NCBI GenBank assembly: GCA_031553005.1
Contig: JAVBMA010000007.1
Coordinates: 28,174 to 92,173, forward strand
Direction: 5' to 3'
From: RGIG9379 sp031553005
GTDB lineage: Bacteria > Bacteroidota > Bacteroidia > Bacteroidales > Paludibacteraceae
Length of the DNA stretch: 64,000 nt
Below, one piece after another: positions 44,343-52,237 of this stretch. A model generated the notes under the pieces. That model made no database searches. It had not been told where the DNA came from and was given only the letters and a program-made list of their open reading frames with translations. Each line of letters begins with the position of its first letter. The first letter of the stretch is position 1. A program made the position numbers and the translations under genes.

Positions 44343-45731
44343 TTATTTCCCCGAAATAATATGCTGCAAAAAAACACGTAGTTCATCATTTGGATCGGCT
44401 CCTTTTGTCATAAGGAAATTGCCGGATTTATCCAGTAAAAAGAATGAAGGAATATTCTGGACGTTGTAACTTTTCCTCAATAAATCGGGCTCTGCAATAT
44501 ACAGGAATATCATTTTATCCTTATACGGGGCAGCGATACGAGTGACTTGTTCAGGCGTATCATAGAGGAACAGGTTAATAATAACGAGATCCTTTTTATA
44601 ATTATCATAAAAACGCAACAGTACGTTCAAGTCTTTTTGAGTTTGATCTATCCGGGTATTTCCAAAATTGAGGTATACATATTTCCCTTTGTAATCGGAT
44701 AAGAAGTGTTGCTTTCCTTTGGGATCCGTACCCATAAAATCGGGGGCGGGAAAACCAATAGAGTTAGCCGCCGCTTTTGTAATAACGGAAGCCAGAAGTT
44801 CCCGGTTTTGTTCCATCTGAATACCTCCTCCGAGTTTACGGAGCAATTCAATTACTTTGAACTTATCAAAATCGTCTACATTTATAAGGTCGGAAACCCA
44901 TTTGATCGCAACCAGTTCCCTTAAATAATTGTCGGTTATCCCATATCGGTTTTTCAGGAGTGCAAACAGCATTTTTGCATTACCATCCTCTACAATTTTA
45001 CGGAATATGGCATATTCTTCCTTATTGTCTCCGGATTTCTGGATAAAATCGGAAAAAACATTATCAAACGTATCCCAGAAAGCGGGATTTTCCACGTCCG
45101 CACCCAATTGGTTGATTTGCAAAATAATACTGTCTTGCGGATTTTGAGGGGAAAGATTGGTCAAAAGGAGGTAACGATACTCTTTAAACCGGATCTGAAA
45201 CCTGTTGTTAAGATCTGAAAACAGGTTTTTCAATTCCGCAATAGATGCCTGTATAGAATCCGGATCGCTACCATATACCAAATGCTTCATTGTGAAAAAG
45301 TCAAACGCCTCTTCAAACTCCATCATTTGATAATTGAAATCGCCTCTTTCCAACCCTTCTATCTCCAATAAATAATCCGTCGGGACAAAATAGGGATCTA
45401 ACTTTTGGGGCAGTGATTTCTCAACATATTCGGGCAATTTTATTTTATACTGCTTTCCCGGCTCAAGATAAATGAAGCCGTTGTATAAATCCATCGGAAT
45501 ATGCACCTGGATAGGAGATACAATATCAACAACAAACGAAAAAAATCCGGTAGAATCGATATTTACTTCCGACAAGATCCGTTCGTCTTTCACCAATTGA
45601 TCCGTATACATTTTCAATGTAAGCGTTTTTCCGGCATAACTCTTTGCCACTCCGGTGAGTGTGGACGGCACAGCGTTTGCAAGAAAAAATGAGGATATAA
45701 AAAATATGGAAATATAAAAAATATGTTTCAT
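44343..45731 (-). CDS. TlpA/thioredoxin-fold exported protein lacking the redox cysteines
   Basis: A 462-residue exported protein with a signal peptide (cleavage near residue 20, FLANA), an N-terminal beta-rich domain of the kind seen before TlpA domains in Bacteroidota, a helical middle and a C-terminal thioredoxin fold from about residue 325. The fold is marked by GFPAPDFMGTDPKGKQHFLS, DYKGKYVYLNFGNTR and NIPSFFLLDKSGNFL. The usual WCxxC after NFW is replaced by NTRIDQ, so it has no dithiol and cannot act as a reductase. It may be a chaperone or a structural relative. It is monocistronic. Confidence 0.85.
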   Translation of the reverse strand: MKHIFYISIFFISSFFLANAVPSTLTGVAKSYAGKTLTLKMYTDQLVKDERILSEVNIDSTGFFSFVVDIVSPIQVHIPMDLYNGFIYLEPGKQYKIKLPEYVEKSLPQKLDPYFVPTDYLLEIEGLERGDFNYQMMEFEEAFDFFTMKHLVYGSDPDSIQASIAELKNLFSDLNNRFQIRFKEYRYLLLTNLSPQNPQDSIILQINQLGADVENPAFWDTFDNVFSDFIQKSGDNKEEYAIFRKIVEDGNAKMLFALLKNRYGITDNYLRELVAIKWVSDLINVDDFDKFKVIELLRKLGGGIQMEQNRELLASVITKAAANSIGFPAPDFMGTDPKGKQHFLSDYKGKYVYLNFGNTRIDQTQKDLNVLLRFYDNYKKDLVIINLFLYDTPEQVTRIAAPYKDKMIFLYIAEPDLLRKSYNVQNIPSFFLLDKSGNFLMTKGADPNDELRVFLQHIISGK

Positions 45732-46067
45732 GCGGTAAGATTGTCCTTTCGTTTACTTCTAATCAGCCGGTTGCTGCAATTTGATCTACTAAAATAAATT
45801 TGCGTTTCTTTACAGTTTCATTTTTTTATGATACTGATTACAAATATAGTAAATTGTATCATTCGCTAAATAAAATGCAATGCTTTTATAATTTGAATGA
45901 AATTGAAGGTATCTTGTCGGGGAATCCACAAAGAAACAGGCTATCTTAAAACAACGCGGATTTACACTGATAATTAGAGATATATTAAATCTGTTATTAT
46001 CGTTGTAAATCCGCGTTCAAGAGAACTTCTAAGGCATTTTATATAGAAATATATCTTTTTTCGAAAT
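45732..46067. other. Intergenic stretch with a 14-bp inverted repeat
   Basis: AACGCGGATTTACA (45953-45966) is repeated inverted as TGTAAATCCGCGTT (46004-46017) with a 37-nt AT-rich loop. It is near the 3' end of the minus-strand GPH transporter gene (stop at 46068). The rest of the 336 bases shows no gene or promoter that I can support. Confidence 0.6.
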
Positions 46068-47498
46068 TTATTTTCCTTCTTTTTTAGCTTTTATTGCAGC
46101 CAATTTAGCCGAGTTTTCCGCGACTGTTTTTTCGTCCAGTTTATAGAAAAGCAATACAATAATAGCTAACACAGATCCGATAAGGGGCGCCCAGCTAAAT
46201 AATATTTTTATACCTTCAACAGCATCAGTCCCAAGATCCGTATTTGCAACAAAGCCGAAAGCTGCCATCAATAAACCCATAATGAAAGAGGCTATACTCC
46301 ATCCGAATTTTTGAGCCATAGTTGCCGACGAATAAATCAGTCCGGTTGCGCGCCTTCCGGTTTTTAATTCGGAATAATCCGCTATGTCTGCATACATACT
46401 CCACATCATTGCCATTGCCGGACCAACCACAAAATTGCAAGCTGCCTGCAAAAACAACATCGTCCAGATTTGAGAAGGATTAAGGAAAAAATAAATGACA
46501 CTAAACAATGATCCCAGTCCCATTGCTCCTATATATGTATTTTTCTTTCCAATAATAGCGGCAACAGGTTTTAAAGCCATTGTACCTAAAATAGTAAATC
46601 CTGTACCGATAAATCCGAAGATCGTAAATAACATGGCATTGCTTACTTCAAACCCTAATAAATCCGTACCACTAACCACATAATATTTGAGGTAATAAAT
46701 TAATGATCCGTTACGTACGGAAACATATATTAATGTTAAAATTCCGACAAGGGTAAGAATAATCCAAGGAATATTGGTAACCAAATCCTTAATATCGTCT
46801 GATAATTTGCTTTTCTCTTCGGAGATAGGCTCAATGCGTTCGTGTGTATAGAAAAAGCATACAAGGAACATGATAATTGCCAAAATCGAATAAATAGCCA
46901 TTACCGTAGAAAAACCAAATTGTGTAGCGCGTACTAATTCTACACCAAACTTGGCCTGATAAGTTGCGGTAAAATAGTCAGCAAGATTCATTGTACATAG
47001 TAATACGATCAATCCTCCCAGTTGGGCAAAAATGGCGCGGTAAGCAGACAAACTGGTACGTTGGTCAGAATCGGAAGACATTACTCCCATCAATGCACCG
47101 TATGGCACGTTAACAGTCGAATAAATAAGCATCATGGCTGTATACGTAATATACGCATATACCATTTTTGCATCCGTTACAAGATCAGGCGTATAGAAAG
47201 CGAGGAATCCGATGACTCCGAAAGGAATTCCAAACCAGAGTATCCATGGGCGGAATCTGCCGTATTTGGTTTTTGTGCGGTCTGCTGCAACTCCAATACC
47301 CACGTCAAAAAGGATATCAATAATACGGACAACAAATAACATAGTACCCGCTGCTGCTGCCGGAATCCCGAAAACATCCGTATAAAAGAACATTCCGAAA
47401 TAAACGAAAGTCATCCAAAAAAGATTACATGCCATGTCTCCTATACCATAGGAGCATTTTTCAAGAATAGAGAGTTTGCTTTGATTTGTGTTTTTCAT
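46068..47498 (-). CDS. GPH-family sugar:cation symporter (copy 1)
   Basis: A 476-residue major-facilitator protein of the glycoside-pentoside-hexuronide group (MelB-like). It has about 12 helices; the N-terminal EKCSYGIGDMACNLFWMTFV and DRTKTKYGRFRPWILW (cytoplasmic loop 2-3, with the K-x-G-R-x-R-P motif) are diagnostic. The start is the ATG at 47498. It is clearly related along its whole length to the transporter at 48838-50280, including the C-terminal AEVKTGRRATGLIYSSATMA-type segment. With cellobiose phosphorylase nearby, cellobiose or another beta-glucoside is the likely substrate; that is inference. Confidence 0.9.
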   Translation of the reverse strand: MKNTNQSKLSILEKCSYGIGDMACNLFWMTFVYFGMFFYTDVFGIPAAAAGTMLFVVRIIDILFDVGIGVAADRTKTKYGRFRPWILWFGIPFGVIGFLAFYTPDLVTDAKMVYAYITYTAMMLIYSTVNVPYGALMGVMSSDSDQRTSLSAYRAIFAQLGGLIVLLCTMNLADYFTATYQAKFGVELVRATQFGFSTVMAIYSILAIIMFLVCFFYTHERIEPISEEKSKLSDDIKDLVTNIPWIILTLVGILTLIYVSVRNGSLIYYLKYYVVSGTDLLGFEVSNAMLFTIFGFIGTGFTILGTMALKPVAAIIGKKNTYIGAMGLGSLFSVIYFFLNPSQIWTMLFLQAACNFVVGPAMAMMWSMYADIADYSELKTGRRATGLIYSSATMAQKFGWSIASFIMGLLMAAFGFVANTDLGTDAVEGIKILFSWAPLIGSVLAIIVLLFYKLDEKTVAENSAKLAAIKAKKEGK

Positions 47499-47564
47499 AA
47501 TATATAAATAGTTTTTGAAAATTAACATTCTCAAATGTCTTACTATTTACCAGCTTATGAAAAT

Positions 47565-47582
47565 AATCACGAAGTGATTTTT
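47565..47582 (-). terminator. Small hairpin after the HTH gene
   Basis: AATCAC-GAA-GTGATT (47565-47579) flanked by A- and T-rich bases lies 28 nt beyond the stop of the minus-strand HTH gene and 67 nt before the GPH copy 1 start. It may reduce read-through or act as an attenuator. Confidence 0.45.
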
Positions 47583-47606
47583 ACACCGTTTGTGGTAAAT
47601 TTTACC

Positions 47607-47945
47607 TCAAAGAATATTGTTTTCTTCTTCAAAAACCTGCCGGAAATAGTCTGAATAATAGACAAAAAAGTCGGTTCTCAGTGCAATGGAGATTTTTAGC
47701 AGGAGTTCAGGATAAATATGCGTATTATATAAATGTTTACGTAAATTGCTCCGGTCGCAATTTACCTTTTGTGCGAGCCATGCAATGGTTGTGCCTTGTT
47801 CGCTCATTTTTTTGCGGATAACAGCGCCCATATCCATGGTTGCAATATTTACAGGCTCCCTGTCTGAGGATTCAATCTCTTTATCGCCGGCCTCTTCGTT
47901 CGGATTACGCGGATAAATGTATGGTGACGTTAAGAATAGTTTCAT
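47607..47945 (-). CDS. Small helix-turn-helix (XRE-type) protein
   Basis: A 112-residue protein. The first 40 residues are polar and low in complexity (YPRNPNEEAGDKEIESSDRE). Residues about 40-100 resemble a lambda-repressor-like HTH: IRKKMSEQGTTIAWLAQKVN, then CDRSNLRKHLYNTHIYPELL, with LLKISIALRTDFF forming helices 4-5. The final segment is aromatic (VYYSDYFRQVFEE). It is encoded just upstream of GPH transporter copy 1 on the same strand and could regulate this carbohydrate locus; no evidence beyond position supports that. Confidence 0.75.
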   Translation of the reverse strand: MKLFLTSPYIYPRNPNEEAGDKEIESSDREPVNIATMDMGAVIRKKMSEQGTTIAWLAQKVNCDRSNLRKHLYNTHIYPELLLKISIALRTDFFVYYSDYFRQVFEEENNIL

Positions 47946-48757
47946 AAAGTTTCACAGAATCATTTAGGTTGCAAATATCCCAATTACTAATTATGTAAGT
48001 AGCACATAAGAAATAATCAGGCAACAGTCGTTATATAATTTTTATTATTTAGAACGTAAAAATGTAAAGTTTATTTCTTTTATGACTTCTTATCTTTACA
48101 GCTTCATATTTAACCGTAAGTATGATTTGATTTATTTAGGAAAGTTCATAGAATTTTCCTCCAATGATTTGATTCCTCCATTTGTTATTAAATTTCGCGT
48201 CTTTGTGTCCTTCGCACCTTCGCGTTCAGGATTAAGCGCGAGCGCTCTTTTTTAACGCAAAGACGCCAAGTCCGGAAAGACGCGAAGCTGTCTCTATATC
48301 ATAGTTTTGACAAATATTTTGAACGTGTGTACTCTATTATATTAGATTCCCCTGATTTTTCCATATTTGTATACAAAACCGGGGAAATTTTTCGGGAAAT
48401 AATACCTTGTAACAAGATTATTATCTGCTTGTTATTTATTTGCTGAATATCCCTAATGATATATTTATAAAAGTAGACAAGTAAATTCTTTATAAAACTT
48501 GATGAGATAATAAACATCTAAAAAATAGATTATTAATATAGTTCCTATCTGCAAAAATATCCCCAAGTATATATTCATAGGTTCCTCACTACGTTCGGAA
48601 TCGTATATAAGAACAAGTAGGAGATGTATGTTATTCCGAATAGAACGTAGTGAAATGAGGAATCCCCGACATGAAAGTTTGAAATGTAGGGTTATTTTTA
48701 CGGATAAGCGTATTAAATATTTATAATCACTTGATCTTTAATTTTTTTTACATAAAA
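47946..48757. repeat. Long repeat-rich intergenic region
   Basis: No supported gene. Three inverted elements are seen: 48198-48288 with arms CGCGTCTTTGTGTCCTTCGC and AACGCAAAGACGCC...GACGCG; 48349-48386, a CCCCTGATTTT...AAAACCGGGG hairpin; and 48580-48667, where a dispersed-repeat copy (GGTTCCTCACTACGTTCGGA) faces its inverse (ATTCCGAATAGAACGTAGTG, then AAATGAGGAATCCC). ACGGATAAGCGTAT at 48709-48722 recurs inverted near 63550. The minus-strand frame 48299-48517 has no motif and is not called. Confidence 0.7.
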
Positions 48758-48818
48758 AAAGAGGATACCTTAAAAGTTAAAAACCTTGCGATAAAGTTAC
48801 TTTTAAGATATCCTCTTT
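48758..48818 (-). terminator. Terminator after GPH transporter copy 2
   Basis: AAAGAGGATACCTTAAAAGT (48758-48777) pairs with ACTTTTAAGATATCCTCTTT (48799-48818), 18 of 20 positions, around a 21-nt loop, 20 nt beyond the stop codon of the minus-strand gene. Confidence 0.75.
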
Positions 48819-48837
48819 GAGATTATTCTTCCGGAAA

Positions 48838-50280
48838 TTATTTTCCTTCTTTTTCAGCTTTCAGAGCAGCCAGTTTATCCGCGTTTTCCTGTATCATCTT
48901 TTCATCTATGTTATAGAAAAGAAGTGCGATAACAGCAGTAACGGAACCAACCAACGGGAATAATGCAAAAATTGCCAAAATAGCATTACTTGTTTCCTCC
49001 GTCATATTGACATCATTTGCTACAAATCCGATAGCTCCAAGGGCAAATAAAGGCAAAGTATTAGCCAAAGTATTACCTAATTTTTGAGCCATTGTAGCAG
49101 AAGAGAAGATCAAGCCCGTAGCACGGCGTCCTGTTTTCACTTCGGCATAGTCGGCAACGTCGGCATACATACTCCACATGATGAATCCGGCAGGGCCGAT
49201 AAACAACGTAAAGAGAGTTTGAAGTATGATGATTGTTCCCAACGATTCTTTCGGTATGAAATAAAACGTGATTGATGCAATAGATGCCAGTATGAAACAT
49301 GCGATCCATGTCGGTTTTTTTCCGAATTTAGCCACAACCGGACGGATTAATAATGTTCCGATAATGGTTACGATAGATGAGATTGAAAGTAGGAGTGTGG
49401 AAAGGATTTCCCAGTTCAACTCAAATCCAAGGAATTTACCGTCCACAGTGAAAATAGTCTCTCCCGCTTCATTCAATGACATAGAGGCGATATAATATTT
49501 TGCGTAATAAGCGGTCAAACCGTTATGGCAGAAAATAAATACCAACATCATAATTCCGGCGATAGTCAAAATAATCCAAGGCCTGTTGGATACAAGGTCT
49601 TTTATATCGTCCGACAGTTTGTTTTTTTCTTCCTTTACCGGAGCTACACGTTCTCTTGTGAAGAAGAATGTACCGATTAATGAGATAAGTACAATGATAG
49701 CATAGATAAATACCACTGAAGAAAATGCTTTTTGCGGAGCCATATTGTACGATGTCTGGAACAGGGAAACGGTAGAAAACAGAGTTCCGTAAACAACAAG
49801 GCATCCTACTTGCGCAAAAATATTACGGTAAGCGGAAACGGCGGTTCTCTCTTTCGGGTCTTCGGAAATTACGCCCATCAATGCTCCGTAAGGAACATTC
49901 ACAACCGAATACATCAACATGAAAAGAAGGTAAGTTACATAAGCGTAAACCAACTTCATCGGTTCGGAGAAATCGGGAGTATAGAAAGTGAAAAAACCGA
50001 TAACGCAGAACGGAACTACTCCATAGAGGATCCACGGACGAAAACGTCCGTATTTAGTGTTTTTTCTATCGGCAATGGCTCCGACAAATACATCAAACGT
50101 GATATCAAGACAACGTACGATGAGCATCATTAAACCTGCTGCCGCAGGTGCAATACCAAAATAATCGGTGTAAAAGACAGAGGATAATACGATCAACCCC
50201 CAAAAAAGGTTGCATGCCATATCTCCTACTCCGTAGGCGCATTTCTCTAAAACGGAGAGTTTCTGTGAGTTATTTTCCAT
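48838..50280 (-). CDS. GPH-family sugar:cation symporter (copy 2)
   Basis: A 480-residue MelB-type symporter with about 12 helices; EKCAYGVGDMACNLFWGLIV, ADRKNTKYGRFRPWILYG and VPYGALMGVISEDPKERT match the family. It is a paralogue of the transporter at 46068-47498. It follows the GH5 gene on the same strand after 99 nt; that gap contains one arm of a 70-bp inverted repeat with a promoter-like box, so the gene may also have its own start. Probable role: uptake of cellobiose or short beta-glucans for the phosphorylase. Confidence 0.92.
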   Translation of the reverse strand: MENNSQKLSVLEKCAYGVGDMACNLFWGLIVLSSVFYTDYFGIAPAAAGLMMLIVRCLDITFDVFVGAIADRKNTKYGRFRPWILYGVVPFCVIGFFTFYTPDFSEPMKLVYAYVTYLLFMLMYSVVNVPYGALMGVISEDPKERTAVSAYRNIFAQVGCLVVYGTLFSTVSLFQTSYNMAPQKAFSSVVFIYAIIVLISLIGTFFFTRERVAPVKEEKNKLSDDIKDLVSNRPWIILTIAGIMMLVFIFCHNGLTAYYAKYYIASMSLNEAGETIFTVDGKFLGFELNWEILSTLLLSISSIVTIIGTLLIRPVVAKFGKKPTWIACFILASIASITFYFIPKESLGTIIILQTLFTLFIGPAGFIMWSMYADVADYAEVKTGRRATGLIFSSATMAQKLGNTLANTLPLFALGAIGFVANDVNMTEETSNAILAIFALFPLVGSVTAVIALLFYNIDEKMIQENADKLAALKAEKEGK

Positions 50281-50300
50281 GATTTTTTATTAATTAATTT

Positions 50301-50369
50301 TATTAGTCGTTTTTCGTGACTTGGCATAGTCAAAAATATTTTTTGCCTCTGCTCTGACTACTCAAAACG
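50301..50369 (-). repeat. Left arm of a 70-bp inverted repeat flanking the GH5 gene
   Basis: Read on the minus strand this begins CGTTTTGAGTAGTCAGAGCA and ends ACGAAAAACGACTAAT. The right arm (51871-51938, plus strand) matches it with about five substitutions and one indel. A -7-like box TATTTTTG (minus strand, 50331-50338) lies inside, in the centre of a dyad GCATAGTCAAAA...TTTTTGCCTCTGC (50324-50352). It is the leader of GPH copy 2. Confidence 0.85.
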
Positions 50370-50379
50370 TTTGTTTTAT

Positions 50380-51657
50380 TTACCAGTTTAATTGCAGAAA
50401 ACGCTCTAAGTTTACAAGTGATTCCGCTGTGAGCACTTGGCTGTCTTCCTTCCCGGTGTTTACAACTGTGATGGCTCTTTTGGCGTAATCGCCCGATATG
50501 CTAAGGTCATTCCATGCTTGTTTTGAGCAAGCGCCTTCTTCCAATGCTGAGATCAACTCTTCTTTGTCGTTGTAGCTCCAGTTAACCCAAGATACTTTTT
50601 GATTTCCTTTATTCTTGCCGTTAAACATGTGCAACCAGGAATCAGCTCTGCCTGTATCCATAAAACCGTCTCCGTCAGCTCTTGCTATTCCGAATTCGGT
50701 ACAGAAAACCGGAAGTTTGCCCAATACTTCGTTCATATAGGCATAGAAATTGTAGTAGAAAGTTTTCCCGTCTTGTCTGAAACCTTCGTTGTGTTCGGCA
50801 GCATAGAAGTGGAAAGTGTACATGATGTTATCGTATTTCAACGTTGCATCGCGGTCGGTCAACGGATCACTCAAATCTTTTCCGTTTCCTTGGTAGCGTC
50901 CTTCTTTCAAAGGGGCGTCAACCAACTGACACCATTGAGGTGTACCTACGATAACGATCGGTTTCGGAGCGTTTACTTTATCGTAAGCCGCGTGAATAAC
51001 CGGAATAATTTTGTTTGCATATTCTGCAATCATCTCCCAAGTAACATTCTTTTCTTCTGTACATACCCAAGGTTGCTCTTTGTTACCTTTTCTCTGGCAG
51101 TTATTCGGCTCGTTGCAAATTTCGTATAGAACGTGCTCTTTACCTGCATATTTCGTTGCGAAGTAGTTGAAAAAATCTTCTGCGCCTGCATATTCCGGAG
51201 CTAATGGATTACCCGGTTGTAAAACGTGCCAGTCGATAAGGGCGTAAACTCCGAATTCGCCACACCAGTCTACAATTTGAGAGATAAAGTTGCGCATTTT
51301 TTCGGGATCTTTGTTATATCCATCCTGATCTTCAACGCCCACATAGTTTGCAATACGGAATACACTGATGTTCCAATCTTTTGCCAATGTTTCTATTGAT
51401 TCGCGGGTATAACAGTTTTCAAACCAATGCAATCCGGCTGAGCTCATTCCTGCCAATTGTGCCGGATTTCCGTCTTTGTCGCTTAACTGTAACCCTTTAA
51501 CCTGCAATGCTCCAAATTTTGCAACCGGAGAATTTTTCGGGTAAGTGTTTCCCGAAGGCAAGGTTACAACACCAGAGGTGTCTTCTTCTTGTGTTTTTGT
51601 GCCACACGATGATAATACTACTGCAATCATCATGATGCCGATAAAAAGTTTTTTCAT
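50380..51657 (-). CDS. Glycoside hydrolase family 5 lipoprotein (endo-beta-glucanase type)
   Basis: A 425-residue lipoprotein (lipobox VLSSC, Cys18, followed by GTKTQEEDT) with a GH5 TIM barrel from about residue 45. The catalytic acid is Glu183 in YEICNEPN and the nucleophile Glu321 in VFCTEFGI; RIANYVG, IDWHVLQPGN and the aromatic FHFYAAEHN of the barrel are present. The pattern resembles subfamily 2 endoglucanases (cellulase-like). It is expected at the cell surface or in the periplasm. It lies between cellobiose phosphorylase and a GPH symporter on the same strand, which supports action on cellulose or mixed-linkage glucan. The gene is bracketed by a 70-bp inverted repeat. Confidence 0.93.
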   Translation of the reverse strand: MKKLFIGIMMIAVVLSSCGTKTQEEDTSGVVTLPSGNTYPKNSPVAKFGALQVKGLQLSDKDGNPAQLAGMSSAGLHWFENCYTRESIETLAKDWNISVFRIANYVGVEDQDGYNKDPEKMRNFISQIVDWCGEFGVYALIDWHVLQPGNPLAPEYAGAEDFFNYFATKYAGKEHVLYEICNEPNNCQRKGNKEQPWVCTEEKNVTWEMIAEYANKIIPVIHAAYDKVNAPKPIVIVGTPQWCQLVDAPLKEGRYQGNGKDLSDPLTDRDATLKYDNIMYTFHFYAAEHNEGFRQDGKTFYYNFYAYMNEVLGKLPVFCTEFGIARADGDGFMDTGRADSWLHMFNGKNKGNQKVSWVNWSYNDKEELISALEEGACSKQAWNDLSISGDYAKRAITVVNTGKEDSQVLTAESLVNLERFLQLNW

Positions 51658-52116
51658 AATATTAAATTATTGTTTTCAATGAGTTTTTTATTTGTATAAA
51701 AATGTTTTCCGGATTGGTTCTTATTTTTCATCAGAGAAACGGAGAACATTAAATTCATGCAACAAATTCAGAATTTTTGTTCTTTCTGCATCATACTGGA
51801 AAATATTTTTTTTGATGAATGTTTCCGCCGGCTTCAATGATTAAATTTTTCTATAAGCAAACAAAATCAACGTTTTAAGTAGTCAGAGCATAGGCAAAAA
51901 GTATTTTGACTATGCCAAGCCACGAAAAACGACTAATGAAATTGAACAATGAAAATATTAATCGGATGTTGTCGTCTGAATTTATATCCGGTTTTACGGT
52001 TCCTAAGCATTTCCCATAATAAATTCCGCATTTCCCGGTTCGTTCACCTTTGTCATGCTTTACATGGTACTCTCATTTTACTGAAAGGTCTGTTGTTTGG
52101 GACTAACCTATTCATT
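51658..52116. other. Intergenic stretch between the GH5 and cellobiose phosphorylase genes
   Basis: The part next to GH5 (51658-51870) is AT-rich with no clear promoter box. The right arm of the inverted repeat follows (51871-51938). Just after it, a plus-strand ATG at 51949 opens a 99-codon frame with no recognisable motif that runs into a repeat; it is not called as a gene. It sits after the right arm just as the GPH copy 2 gene sits after the left arm. Confidence 0.6.
51871..51938 (+). repeat. Right arm of the 70-bp inverted repeat flanking the GH5 gene
   Basis: CGTTTTAAGTAGTCAGAGCA at the start and ACGAAAAACGACTAAT at the end match the minus-strand reading of 50301-50369 at about 91 percent by eye. 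It contains the dyad GCATAGGCAAAA (51888-51899) / TTTTGACTATGC (51904-51915), one mismatch in 12 pairs. The -7-like box of the left copy has lost one T here. Confidence 0.85.
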
Positions 52117-52237
52117 TACCCTCACCCCAGTCCCCCTCTCCAAAAGAGTGGGGGACTAACGGGATTCGGATTATTGAATATTAATATGTTAAATCATTTA
52201 TTATATCCCCCTCTCTTTAAGGGAAAGGGTGAGGGTT
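52117..52237. repeat. CCCTC-type inverted-repeat element after cellobiose phosphorylase
   Basis: Left arm TACCCTCACCCCAGTCCCCC (from 52117) with internal GTGGGGGACTAACGGGATTC, and right arm TCCCCCTCTCTTTAAGGGAA then AGGGTGAGGG (52206-52235). It touches the stop codon of the minus-strand phosphorylase gene. It is a diverged relative of the elements in the nuo operon. Confidence 0.75.

Noticed and set aside
48299..48517. 72-codon minus-strand frame in the 47.9-48.8 kb gap
   Set aside because: It is AT-driven, begins in low-complexity sequence and overlaps a hairpin; no ribosome binding site or homology pattern is seen.
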